The translations under genes and the position numbers were made by a program. The notes beneath the pieces are model-generated. The model saw only the letters and a list, made by a program, of their open reading frames with translations, was not told where the DNA came from and did no database searches. DNA of 64,000 bases, from the NCBI RefSeq assembly GCF_042681025.1, contig NZ_JBHUER010000008.1, positions 350,607-414,606 on the forward strand, in the 5' to 3' direction. Source of the stretch: Methylopila henanensis. GTDB taxonomy: Bacteria; Pseudomonadota; Alphaproteobacteria; Rhizobiales; Methylopilaceae. This document shows, piece by piece, positions 26,656-35,101 of this stretch (positions are counted from its first letter, which is position 1; each line of letters opens with the position of its first letter).

Positions 26656-28497
26656 ATGAGCCTCACCACCGCCCTCGGGGCAGCGCTCACCGGACTCCGG
26701 GCCAGCCAGGCCGGCCTCGACGTCGTCGCGGGCAACGTCGCGAACGCCAACACCCCGGGCTATGTCCGCAAGACGCTGAACGCCGAAGCGTCCGTCGCCG
26801 GCGGCGTCACGACCGGGGTCCGCACCGCCGAGATCCGGCGGGAGATCGATCTCTATCTCCAGCGCCAGCTCCGCGCCGAAAGCGCCGGCGCGGCCTACGC
26901 CTCCACCCGCGCGGACGCGCTCGACCAGGTCCAGGCCCTCTTCGGCACGCCAGGAGGCGCGACCTCGCTCGACACGCTGGTGTCGCGCTTCTCGTCCTCG
27001 CTCGACGCGCTCGCGGTGTCGCCGCAGGACGAAAGCGCGCGCCAGAGCGTGCTGCAGAACGCAGAGATCCTCGCCCGGCAGCTCAACGGCGCCTCCAGCG
27101 ACGTGCAGGCGCAGCGCGAGGCCGCCGACCAGGGCCTGCGCGACGGCGTCGAGTCCGCGAACGAGGCGCTGCGCTCGATCGAGCAGCTCACCCACGCGAT
27201 CCTCGAAGGCAACGCCCGCGGCCAGTCCACGGCCGGCCTGATGGACCAGCGCGACATGGCCATCAACGACCTCGCGGCGCTGATGGACATCCGCGTCGAC
27301 GACCTCGGCGGCGGCGACGTCCGGATCAAGACCCAGAGCGGTCTCGCGCTCTACGACGGCACCGCGTCTAGCCTCGCCTACAGCGGCGGCGGCGGCGCGA
27401 TCTCGCCCGAGTCGCGCTATTCGCAGATCGCCGGCCAGAGCACGCTTGGCACGGTGACGCTCACCCGCATCTCCGGCCAGTCCACCGACCTGCTCGCGGA
27501 CGGCGCGCTGCGCTCGGGGCAGATGAAGGCCTACGCCGACCTGCGCGACGTGACGCTGCCGCAGGCGCAGACCCAGCTCGACGAGCTCGCCGCGAACCTC
27601 GCGCAGGCGCTCGGCTCCACCACGACGGCCGGAACCGCGGTCGCCGGCGGCGTCGACCTTCCGACCGGCGGCGCGCTGCCGGGCGACCGCCTGACCGTGA
27701 CCTACACGAGCGGCGGGACGACCCGTTCGCTCACCATCGTCAACGTCACCGACGCCACGCGGCTGCCGCTCGACGACAGCCTGACCGCGGACCGCGCCGA
27801 CACGGTGATCGGCGTCGACTTCTCGTCGCCGACGGCCGCCGGCGACCTCACCGCCGCGCTCGCCGCGAAGGGCGTTTCGATCGACGTCGCGGCGAGCGCC
27901 TCCGGCCTCGCCTTCACCTCCGGCGCGGCGGGCGTGACCGTCGCCGGCGGCTCCTCGCGCATCACCGCCGACGCATTGTCGGGCGACGGGCTGGCGCTGC
28001 CGTTCTTCGTCGACGGCTCCGGCGGCGCGCCCTATTCCGGCAGCCTCGACGACGGCTCGCAGCGGACCGGGTTCGCGGCGCGCATCGCGGTCAACCCGGC
28101 CCTGCTCGACGATCCGTCCGCGCTCGTCGCCTACGAGGCCGACACGGCGGCGGGCGACCAGTCGCGGCTCGACTTCCTGCGGAACGCGCTGACCTCCGAC
28201 CGCGCCTTCGACCCCGACACCGGGCTCGGCGGCGCGTCGTCGCCCTTTACCGGCTCGCTGTCCGAATTCGCGCAAGGGATCATCTCGAACCAGGCGAGCG
28301 CGAGCGCGTCCGCGGCACGGGTCGCCGACGGCCAGGCTCTGGTGGTTTCGGCGCTGGAGGACCGGTTCTCCTCCGCCTCCGGCGTCGACGTCGACGAGGA
28401 GATGGGCCGGCTGATCCAGTTCCAGACCGCCTACAGCGCCAACGCGCGGGTGATGACGGTGGTGCGCGACATGCTCGACCAGCTTCTCCGGATCTGA
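26656..28497 (+). CDS. flgK: Flagellar hook-associated protein 1, FlgK
   Basis: 613 residues. FlgK joins hook to filament. The N-terminus (LGAALTGLRASQAGLDVVAG with NVANANTPGYVRK) and the C-terminus (GRLIQFQTAYSANARVMTVV) are the paired rod-type helices. The coiled region LDALAVSPQDESARQSVLQN is typical of FlgK. The centre is Ala/Gly/Asp rich and variable. It is 12 bases upstream of flgL. The ribosome site before its ATG is weak. Confidence 0.95.
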   Translation: MSLTTALGAALTGLRASQAGLDVVAGNVANANTPGYVRKTLNAEASVAGGVTTGVRTAEIRREIDLYLQRQLRAESAGAAYASTRADALDQVQALFGTPGGATSLDTLVSRFSSSLDALAVSPQDESARQSVLQNAEILARQLNGASSDVQAQREAADQGLRDGVESANEALRSIEQLTHAILEGNARGQSTAGLMDQRDMAINDLAALMDIRVDDLGGGDVRIKTQSGLALYDGTASSLAYSGGGGAISPESRYSQIAGQSTLGTVTLTRISGQSTDLLADGALRSGQMKAYADLRDVTLPQAQTQLDELAANLAQALGSTTTAGTAVAGGVDLPTGGALPGDRLTVTYTSGGTTRSLTIVNVTDATRLPLDDSLTADRADTVIGVDFSSPTAAGDLTAALAAKGVSIDVAASASGLAFTSGAAGVTVAGGSSRITADALSGDGLALPFFVDGSGGAPYSGSLDDGSQRTGFAARIAVNPALLDDPSALVAYEADTAAGDQSRLDFLRNALTSDRAFDPDTGLGGASSPFTGSLSEFAQGIISNQASASASAARVADGQALVVSALEDRFSSASGVDVDEEMGRLIQFQTAYSANARVMTVVRDMLDQLLRI

Positions 28498-28508
28498 GGA
28501 CGGCGCCC

Positions 28509-30062
28509 ATGAGCACGATCGGCCCCTATTCCGCCACCGGCGTCGGCCGCCCGAGCCTCGCGCGCACGCTGTCGGAGACGCGCTCGCAGCTCGACGATTT
28601 GCTGACCCAGCTCGCGACCCAGAAGAAGTCGTCGACCTACGCCGGCCTCGGCGCCGGCCGCACCACCTCGCTCGCCATGCGCGCCCGGCTGGAGGCGATC
28701 GAGAGCTACGACTCCGTCGGCAAGACCGTCTCGACCCGCATCAACATGATGTCGACCGCGCTGACCGCGATCTCCAATCTCGGCTCCGAGTACAAGACCG
28801 TCGATCCGAACGATTTCCAGCTCACCTCGGGCGGGGTGTCGATCCAGCAGGCGCAGGCACGGACCGACCTGCAGGAGGCGATCTCCTACCTCAACACCGA
28901 AATCGACGGCCGCTACCTGTTCTCCGGCCGCTCGACCGACGTGAAGCCCGTGCTTTCGGCGGACAAGATCCTCGCCGACGACGGCGAAAAGGCGGGCCTG
29001 CGCACCGTGATCGACGAACGCAGGCTCGCCGACCTCGGCTCCGACGGCCGCGGCCGCATCGACGTCTCGGAGCTCGCCGGCGGCGCCTTCAGCGTCTCGG
29101 AAGAGGCCTCCGGGCCGTTCGGCCTCAAGATCGCGTCGCTGTCCTCGACCATGACCGGCGCGACCGCGACCGGCCCCGAGGGCGACCCGGCCGCGATCAC
29201 GCTCGGCGTCTCAGGCGCGCCGAACGACGGCGAACAGATCCGCATCGGCCTGACGCTGCCGGACGGAACCTCGACCGAGATCACGCTGACCGCCCGCGTC
29301 GACCCTTCCGCGACGTTGCAGGGCGGCGACTTCCGCGTCGGCGCGACGCCGGAGGAGACCGCCGCCAACATGCGCGCGGCCTTCGACGCGGCGCTCGCGA
29401 AGACCGCGGACACCGCTCTCGTCGCGGCCTCGGCCATGCAGGCGGGCGAGGAGTTCTTCAACACGCCCGCAGGCGCGGAGCCGGCGCGGGTCGCCGGCTA
29501 TGACGGCGCCTACGCCAGCGACGCCGAGCGGATCGCCGCGCTGCAGAACGCGAGCGGCCTGACCACGACGGGGACCGCGGCGCGCACGGTCGACTGGTAT
29601 CAGGGCGAGGACGCCGGCGACGATCCGCGCAACACCGCGGCGGCCACCGTCGCCGACGGCGTCACGGTCGGCTACGGCGCGCGGGCGAACGAGGACGGAA
29701 CCCGCAGGCTCGTGCAGACGCTCGCCGTGTTCTCCTCGATGACGTTCTCGTCGTCGGACGCCAACGCGCAGGCGCGCTACTCGGCGCTCGCGAGCCGCAC
29801 GGCCACCACGCTCGGCTCGGCCGAGGCAACCGCCGACGTAAAGACCATCGCCACCGGCCTCGCCGGCGCGAACAGCGCGATCAAGGCCGCGAGCGAACGC
29901 CACACGGCCGCCAAGGCGATCGCCGAGGACGCCATCTCCGGCGTCGAGGCGGTCGACCAGGAGGAGGTTTCGCTAAAAATCCTGTCGCTGCAGACCTCGC
30001 TGCAGGCGAGCTACCAGGTCACCTCGACGCTGCGGCAGCTCAGCCTGGTGAACTTCCTGTAA
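28509..30062 (+). CDS. flgL: Flagellar hook-associated protein 3, FlgL
   Basis: 517 residues, much longer than enteric FlgL (about 317) but usual in this order because of an inserted central domain (about residues 190-370). N-terminal flagellin-like helices (LARTLSETRSQLDDLLTQLA) and the C-terminus (EVSLKILSLQTSLQASYQVT) are conserved. The segment NTEIDGRYLFSGRSTDVKPV is a FlgL/flagellin signature. GAGGA precedes the ATG. It is the last gene of the hook operon and is followed by a dispersed repeat. Confidence 0.93.
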   Translation: MSTIGPYSATGVGRPSLARTLSETRSQLDDLLTQLATQKKSSTYAGLGAGRTTSLAMRARLEAIESYDSVGKTVSTRINMMSTALTAISNLGSEYKTVDPNDFQLTSGGVSIQQAQARTDLQEAISYLNTEIDGRYLFSGRSTDVKPVLSADKILADDGEKAGLRTVIDERRLADLGSDGRGRIDVSELAGGAFSVSEEASGPFGLKIASLSSTMTGATATGPEGDPAAITLGVSGAPNDGEQIRIGLTLPDGTSTEITLTARVDPSATLQGGDFRVGATPEETAANMRAAFDAALAKTADTALVAASAMQAGEEFFNTPAGAEPARVAGYDGAYASDAERIAALQNASGLTTTGTAARTVDWYQGEDAGDDPRNTAAATVADGVTVGYGARANEDGTRRLVQTLAVFSSMTFSSSDANAQARYSALASRTATTLGSAEATADVKTIATGLAGANSAIKAASERHTAAKAIAEDAISGVEAVDQEEVSLKILSLQTSLQASYQVTSTLRQLSLVNFL

Positions 30063-30071
30063 GCGAAGAAG

Positions 30072-30178
30072 CGTCATCCCGGACGACGGCGCCAGCCGTC
30101 GAGCCGGGATCGGTTTGAGAGAAGGGCTCGGGCTGATCGACGATCCCGGCTCTCCGCTTCGCTGCGGCCGGGACGACG
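30072..30178. repeat. REP-like nested inverted repeat
   Basis: Outer arms CGTCATCCCGG (30072-30082) and CCGGGACGACG (30168-30178) pair with one mismatch. Inner arms GAGCCGGGATCG (30101-30112) and CGATCCCGGCTC (30141-30152) pair perfectly. Elements of this design are common intergenic repeats in Hyphomicrobiales. It lies between the convergent flgL and glyQ genes and may also serve as a two-way terminator. Confidence 0.75.
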
Positions 30179-30192
30179 GCCCGAATGGCGCC

Positions 30193-31125
30193 TCACGCCG
30201 CCTGCGCCCCGCCCGCCTCCGTCTTCAGCCAGGCCGCGCCGCACGCCTTCGCCAGCTCGCGCACGCGCAGAATGTAGCTCTGGCGCTCGGTGACGGAGAT
30301 CACGCCGCGGGCGTCGAGCAGGTTGAAGGCGTGGCTCGCCTTGATGGCCTGATCGTAGGCGGGCATCGCCATCAGATGCCGCTCGCCGTCCTCGCCGGCC
30401 TCAAGCAGCGCGCGGCACTCGTTCTCGGCGTCCTCGAAATGGCGCTTCAGCATGGCGACGTCGGCATGCTCGAAATTGAAGCGCGAGTATTCCTGCTCCG
30501 CCTGCCGGAACACGTCGCCATAGGTGATCTTGTCGTCGCCCTCACGGCCGTTGAAGTTCAGGTCGAAGCCGCGGTCCACGCCCTGGATGTACATGGCGAG
30601 GCGCTCCAGACCGTAGGTCAGCTCGCCCGAGACCGGATTGCAGTCCACGCCCGCCACCTGCTGGAAATAGGTGAACTGCGACACCTCCATGCCGTCGCAC
30701 CAGCACTCCCAGCCGAGGCCCCAGGCGCCCAGCGTCGGGCTCTCCCAGTCGTCCTCCACGAAGCGCACGTCGTGCAGCGCCGGGTCGAGCCCGATGGCCT
30801 TGAGGCTGTCGAGATAGAGCTCCTGCAGGTTGTCCGGGCTCGGCTTCAGGATGACCTGGAACTGGTAATAGTGCTGGAAGCGGTTGGGGTTCTCGCCGTA
30901 GCGCCCGTCCTTCGGCCGCCGCGAGGGCTGCACATAGGCCGCCTTCCAGGGCTTGGGGCCGAGCGAGCGCAGCGTCGTCGCCGGATGGAACGTGCCCGCG
31001 CCCACCTCCATGTCGTAGGGCTGCAGGATCACGCAGCCCTGCTCCGCCCAGAAGCGCTGGAGCGTGAGGATGAGCCCCTGGAACGAGCGGGACGGCGAAA
31101 GCAGGTCGGCGGTCATCGGCGGCAT
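30193..31125 (-). CDS. glyQ: Glycyl-tRNA synthetase alpha subunit
   Basis: 310 residues, the normal length for the alpha chain of the alpha2-beta2 enzyme that charges tRNA(Gly). Conserved stretches include FWAEQGCVILQPYDMEVGAG, SRRPKDGRYGENPNR and LGWECWCDGMEVSQFTYFQQ. The start at 31125 was kept, but an ATG at 31116 (MTADLLS) is also possible. The beta-subunit gene glyS, usually just downstream, is absent here: a repeat and flgL occupy that side. Confidence 0.97.
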   Translation of the reverse strand: MPPMTADLLSPSRSFQGLILTLQRFWAEQGCVILQPYDMEVGAGTFHPATTLRSLGPKPWKAAYVQPSRRPKDGRYGENPNRFQHYYQFQVILKPSPDNLQELYLDSLKAIGLDPALHDVRFVEDDWESPTLGAWGLGWECWCDGMEVSQFTYFQQVAGVDCNPVSGELTYGLERLAMYIQGVDRGFDLNFNGREGDDKITYGDVFRQAEQEYSRFNFEHADVAMLKRHFEDAENECRALLEAGEDGERHLMAMPAYDQAIKASHAFNLLDARGVISVTERQSYILRVRELAKACGAAWLKTEAGGAQAA

Positions 31126-31394
31126 GTCCGGCAGGCGGGAAAAACGCTGCGGACGCTAGGGGAGCGAGGGGAGGGGCGCAAGCGCCCGCCTCACCTCTGC
31201 CCAATAGTTTCGAGCAGATGAATTAAACCCATGAAGACAGCCCGACGGCACGCGCCATCGTGCTCTTTAACTCGTGCACGCCCATTGTCATTCGACAAAA
31301 ACCTAGCCGCATCGACTCATAGTGGCGACTCAGACTAAATAATAATCCTATCTAGACAGGAAACATGCCGTAATTTTTCGACTAGGAGATCTCG
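31126..31394. other. AT-richer intergenic region before the acquired gene
   Basis: After the GC-rich glyQ leader, composition falls sharply from about 31205. The stretch ACTAAATAATAATCCTATCT near 31335 offers several -10-like hexamers, and a small hairpin TTGTC-ATTC-GACAA lies in the middle. TAGGAGATCTCG is the ribosome site of the next gene. No attachment site or repeat was seen. Confidence 0.45.
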
Positions 31395-32003
31395 ATGATC
31401 GACGATGAAAGCCGATTTCTGTGGGACGTCGAAAAATTGAGGAATATCTGCGGCTCTGCGTATGAGAGCGAGCTATTGGACGCGTCAGCGATACTTCGGC
31501 GACTTTTAATCGATTCAGGCAATCCCCTGTTGAAGAAAATCGAGAATAAAATTCGAATGAAGGCCTTATTTACTGTACAAGATCAACCCGGTATATTGGA
31601 TTTTCGCACTCTAATCGAGACCAAAACTTTTGGCAGAAGCTGCACTTTCTTTTACGACAACCCCGACACAGCAAGATTGGAAAACATCCCAACTAAGTCT
31701 ATAAGACTCGACGCATTTCTATCAACCGCCATTATTTTTACCGAAGGCACACTTCTTAACATCCGTCAAATAATAAACTACGTCGCAAATGTTGGCGGCG
31801 GCGTACATCAAGGATCACCAAAAACAGACGACGCCAAAGCAATCCACGTACATGCAGCCTTGTTGCATGTAGCCGGCGGTCCGTATCCGCTGCAAGCCAT
31901 ATACGACATATCAAAGGTCACGCTGCGTGCGCTCACGCCTGTAGAAGAAGGCGTCAAGGCGCATATCGGTGTGGTTAACACCAATTCGGAACCTCCGACA
32001 TGA
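31395..32003 (+). CDS. AT-rich gene of unknown function, probably acquired
   Basis: 202 residues in DNA of about 45 percent GC, far below its neighbours, with many AAA, ATT and TTA codons. A helical charged N-terminal half precedes a strand-rich middle (RSCTFFYDNPDTARLENIPT) and a conserved-looking segment with GGGVHQGSPK and HVHAALLHVAGG near residues 134-160. No signal peptide or membrane helix. I do not recognise the family with confidence. AGGAG before the ATG is good. The gene is isolated between glyQ and a short-chain dehydrogenase, with no mobility gene nearby. Confidence 0.75.
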   Translation: MIDDESRFLWDVEKLRNICGSAYESELLDASAILRRLLIDSGNPLLKKIENKIRMKALFTVQDQPGILDFRTLIETKTFGRSCTFFYDNPDTARLENIPTKSIRLDAFLSTAIIFTEGTLLNIRQIINYVANVGGGVHQGSPKTDDAKAIHVHAALLHVAGGPYPLQAIYDISKVTLRALTPVEEGVKAHIGVVNTNSEPPT

Positions 32004-32177
32004 GGTGGCTTATCCAAACGGTCGCGATGCGCGCGGCTGTAGAGTAATTGATACGGCCTCCGTTATCTCTCGTAGGATCAGGCAACACTCCAAGAGGATC
32101 GGGCTCGGGCGCGCGGAGCGAATCTCCCATCTAGGCCTCGGCGCCGCCGTTCCGGGGGCGCGAGGAGATGAAAGCCC

Positions 32178-33116
32178 ATGAGCCAGACGTTCGGAGCCCG
32201 ATCGACCACGGACGAGGTGCTGGAGGGCTTCGACCTCCGGGGCAAGCGCGTGCTGGTCACGGGGGTGTCGGCGGGCCTCGGCGTCGAGACGGCTCGGGCG
32301 CTCGCGGCCCGCGGCGCCCATGTGATCGGCGCGGCCCGCGACCTCGCCAAGGCGCGGCGCGCCACCGCCGGCGTCCGCGGGATCGAGCTGATCGAGCTCG
32401 ACCTCGCCTCGCTCGCGAGCGCCCGCGCGGCGGCCGAGGCGCTGCTGGACGACGGCCAGATCCTCGACCTCGTCATCGCCAACGCCGGCGTGATGGCCTG
32501 CCCGAAGGGCGTCACCGCCGACGGGTTCGAGACCCAGTTCGGCACGAACCATCTCGGCCACTTCGTGTTCGTCAACCGGATCGCGCCGCTGTTGCGGCGG
32601 GGCGCGCGGTTCGTGAGCCTGGCCTCGTCCGGCCACCGGGTCGCCGACGTCGACCTCGACGATCCCGGCTTCAAGCGCACGGAGTACAAGGAGTTCGTGG
32701 CCTATGGCCGCTCGAAGACCGCCAACATCCTGTTCGCGGTCGAGTTCGACCGTCGCTTTCGCGATCGCGGAATCCGGGCGGCGGCCGTGCATCCCGGCGT
32801 GATCCAGACCGAGCTCAGCCGCCACACGACGCAGGAGGCGATCGAGGAGGTGATCCGGACCTACGACGCGCCCCGGCCGGACGGCGTCGCGACGCTGGAG
32901 TTCAAGTCGATCCCTCAGGGCGCGGCGACCTCGGTCTGGGCGGGCGTCGCCGCCAAGGCCGACGAGATCGGCGGACGCTATTGCGAGGACTGCCGCGTAG
33001 CCGAGGTGAACGACGCTCCCGGCCTGCGTCAGGGCGTGCGCTCCTACGCGCTCGACCCGGAACGGGCGAAGGCGCTGTGGGCGAAGAGCGAGGAGATGGT
33101 CGGCCAGCGCTTCTGA
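32178..33116 (+). CDS. Short-chain dehydrogenase/reductase
   Basis: 312 residues, a classical Rossmann SDR of the retinol-dehydrogenase-like type. The cofactor motif TGVSAGLG begins at residue 28, NAGVM follows near 102, and the catalytic SASS-like serine precedes YGRSK (Y176, K180). GRYCEDCRVAEV near the end is frequent in this subgroup. It is probably NADP dependent and cytoplasmic; the substrate is unknown. GAGGAGATGAAAGCCC precedes the ATG. The acyl carrier protein gene starts 178 bases downstream on the same strand, so a link to lipid chemistry is possible but unproved. Confidence 0.9.
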   Translation: MSQTFGARSTTDEVLEGFDLRGKRVLVTGVSAGLGVETARALAARGAHVIGAARDLAKARRATAGVRGIELIELDLASLASARAAAEALLDDGQILDLVIANAGVMACPKGVTADGFETQFGTNHLGHFVFVNRIAPLLRRGARFVSLASSGHRVADVDLDDPGFKRTEYKEFVAYGRSKTANILFAVEFDRRFRDRGIRAAAVHPGVIQTELSRHTTQEAIEEVIRTYDAPRPDGVATLEFKSIPQGAATSVWAGVAAKADEIGGRYCEDCRVAEVNDAPGLRQGVRSYALDPERAKALWAKSEEMVGQRF

Positions 33117-33293
33117 GCGGCCGCCCGCAGGACGCCGGGCCGCCGGCGTCCTGAAACCGCGGATCGCAGCCGCGCGCCGACCCGCGCCCTGACCGTCCCC
33201 CTCCCGGCCAGCGCCCCGAGCGGCCGCTTTCCGTTGGAAAGCGCGTCGTCTAAGGTTGGCTTGCTTTTGGTTGGCGCAACGGGGGGACGTCGC

Positions 33294-33581
33294 GTGAACG
33301 CTGCACCAGGTCCGTTGTCCTCGGACTCCGGCGACATTCTCGCCACGCTTATCGGCATGATCCAATCGCGCGCCAAGACCACCGCGCCGCTTGACGCCGC
33401 GACCCGTATCGACGGCGTCGGAATCGACAGTTTCGACTTCGTCGAGATCATCTTCGAGGTCGAGGAGAAGTACGGGATCGAGGTCGACTACAACGCCAAC
33501 TCGACCTTCAAGACGACGGCGACGATCGGCGACTTCGCCGCCGAGATCGCACGGCTGGTGGCGGCGAAGAGCGCGGCATGA
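33294..33581 (+). CDS. Acyl carrier protein (specialised)
   Basis: 95 residues from the GTG at 33294, chosen because GGGGGGA precedes it and because longer versions add an unrelated tail. The phosphopantetheine site is S46 in GVGIDSFDFVEIIFEVEEKYGIE-like context; helix II follows directly. It differs from housekeeping AcpP and resembles carriers such as NodF/AcpXL in layout. Its stop overlaps the ketosynthase start (ATGA), so the two are made together. It presumably carries the growing chain for that enzyme. Confidence 0.88.
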   Translation: MNAAPGPLSSDSGDILATLIGMIQSRAKTTAPLDAATRIDGVGIDSFDFVEIIFEVEEKYGIEVDYNANSTFKTTATIGDFAAEIARLVAAKSAA

Positions 33582-34771
33582 CGCGCGTCGTGGTGACCGG
33601 CGTCGGGGTGATCTCGGCGGCGGGGAACGCGCCGGAGCCTTTCTGGGACGCCCTGCTCGCGGCGAAGCCGCTGTTCGCAGAGGCGCGGGCGACGCCGGGA
33701 ACCGGCATTCTCGCGGCCGAGGTGCTGGCGGAGCCGGACTGGGACGGGCTCGGCGTCAAGGCGTCGTCCTGCGACCGCAGCGCGCTTTTCGCGGTCTACG
33801 CCGCCCGGCAGGCGCTGGCGCGAGCGGGGCTCGAACCGCCGTTCGAGAGCCCGGACCGGGTGGCGGTCATCCTCGGCAACGGCGCCGGCGGCGTCTGCAG
33901 CGTCGAGGAGCAGTACGTCCGGCGCTACGAACAGGCGCAGACCCGCGTGCATCCGATGACGGTGGCGAAAGCGATGGTGTCGTCGTCCGCGAGCTGGGTG
34001 TCGATGGCGACCGGCGCGCGCGGCCCGTGCTTCGTCACGTCGAGCGCCTGCGCCTCGGCGGCCCACGCCATCGGAACCGCGCTGCAGTTCCTGCGGGCGG
34101 GCCTCGCCGACGTCGCCGTCGCCGGCGGCGTCGAGGCCTCGCTGTCGAACGGCGCGCTCCGGGCCTGGGACGCGATGAAGATCATGTCCTCGACGGCCTG
34201 CCGGCCCTTCGCCCGAGGCCGCGACGGGCTGATCCTGAGCGAAGGCGCCGGCGTGCTGGTGCTGGAGACCAAGGAGCACGCCGCGCGCCGCGGCGCGCGC
34301 GCCACGGTGGAGCTCGCGGGCTTCGGCTCCAACGCCGACGCCGGAAATCTGTTCGCGCCGGACGTGGAGGGCATGGCCGCGGCGGTGCGGCTCGCGCTCG
34401 CCGACGCCGGCCTGAGCCCCGCTGACATCGCCTATGTGAACGCCCACGGCACCGGCACGGCCGCCAACGACAAGGCGGAGACGGAGGCGCTGACCGCCGT
34501 GTTCGGCGCGGGGCGCGCGCCGCCGGTCTCGTCGATCAAGGGCGTCGCGGGCCACGGGCTCGGGGCGGCGGGAGGGATCGAGGCGGTGGCGACGGTGATG
34601 GCGATGGAGCGCGGCGTCGCCCCGCCGACCGCGAACTTCGACGCGGCCGACCCGGACTGCCCGCTCGACTGCATCCCCAACGTCCCGCGCGAGATGGCGA
34701 TCCCGGCGGCGCTGTCGAACTCCTTCGCCTTCGGCGGCCTGAACGCCTCTCTGGCCTTCCGCAGAATTTAG
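33578..34771 (+). CDS. Beta-ketoacyl-ACP synthase (FabF/NodE type)
   Basis: 397 residues, thiolase fold. The catalytic triad is complete: C158 in SSACAS, H290 in NAHGTGT and H326 in KGVAGHGLGAAGG, so it should be able to decarboxylate malonyl-ACP and condense. The C-terminus SNSFAFGGLNASLAF is standard. It overlaps the ACP gene by four bases. No reductase, dehydratase or acyltransferase lies with the pair. The housekeeping fabF normally sits with fabD/fabG/acpP, so this copy is likely specialised. The product is unknown. Confidence 0.9.
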   Translation: MTRVVVTGVGVISAAGNAPEPFWDALLAAKPLFAEARATPGTGILAAEVLAEPDWDGLGVKASSCDRSALFAVYAARQALARAGLEPPFESPDRVAVILGNGAGGVCSVEEQYVRRYEQAQTRVHPMTVAKAMVSSSASWVSMATGARGPCFVTSSACASAAHAIGTALQFLRAGLADVAVAGGVEASLSNGALRAWDAMKIMSSTACRPFARGRDGLILSEGAGVLVLETKEHAARRGARATVELAGFGSNADAGNLFAPDVEGMAAAVRLALADAGLSPADIAYVNAHGTGTAANDKAETEALTAVFGAGRAPPVSSIKGVAGHGLGAAGGIEAVATVMAMERGVAPPTANFDAADPDCPLDCIPNVPREMAIPAALSNSFAFGGLNASLAFRRI

Positions 34772-34787
34772 AGGCGCGGCGTCGCCG

Positions 34788-34976
34788 TCAGCCCGGACGC
34801 CACTCGCCGGACGAGGGATCGCGGCGCAGCGTCGGCCTGACCTCGCGGTCGCGCTCCTCCGCGCTCCGCTCCGCGGCGTCGAGCTCGCGGTTCACGCGAC
34901 GCCATTCGCGTTTCAGCGCCTTCGCGCCGAACATGGCGCCGGCGGCTGCGGCGGCGATCACGAGCAAAGGCGGCAT
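34788..34976 (-). CDS. Small membrane-anchored protein (62 residues)
   Basis: A hydrophobic Ala-rich N-terminal helix (LLVIAAAAAGAMFGAK) is followed by a charged Arg/Glu helix and the ending DPSSGEWRPG. It looks like a single-pass inner-membrane protein with a cytoplasmic tail; similar short proteins are common in this order. It faces the ketosynthase gene and lies downstream of the S49 protease on the same strand, 125 bases away. Function unknown. Confidence 0.6.
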   Translation of the reverse strand: MPPLLVIAAAAAGAMFGAKALKREWRRVNRELDAAERSAEERDREVRPTLRRDPSSGEWRPG

Positions 34977-35101
34977 TGCGGTCCTCGGGGCGCGCGCGAA
35001 CGGAAAGCGAAACGAGGCGTCAGCCTCTCAGGCGATCTTGGCGGCGGTTGGGCCGACCGCCAAGCGCATTTCGCGACGAACCAGCGCAGGGCCCGGCCGC
35101 G

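Noticed and set aside
26465..28275. Long minus-strand frame opposite flgK
   Set aside because: Antisense shadow; flgK has paired rod-type termini in the plus frame.
31126..31394. Possible integration site beside the AT-rich gene
   Set aside because: No tRNA, integrase, direct repeat or insertion-sequence end was found.
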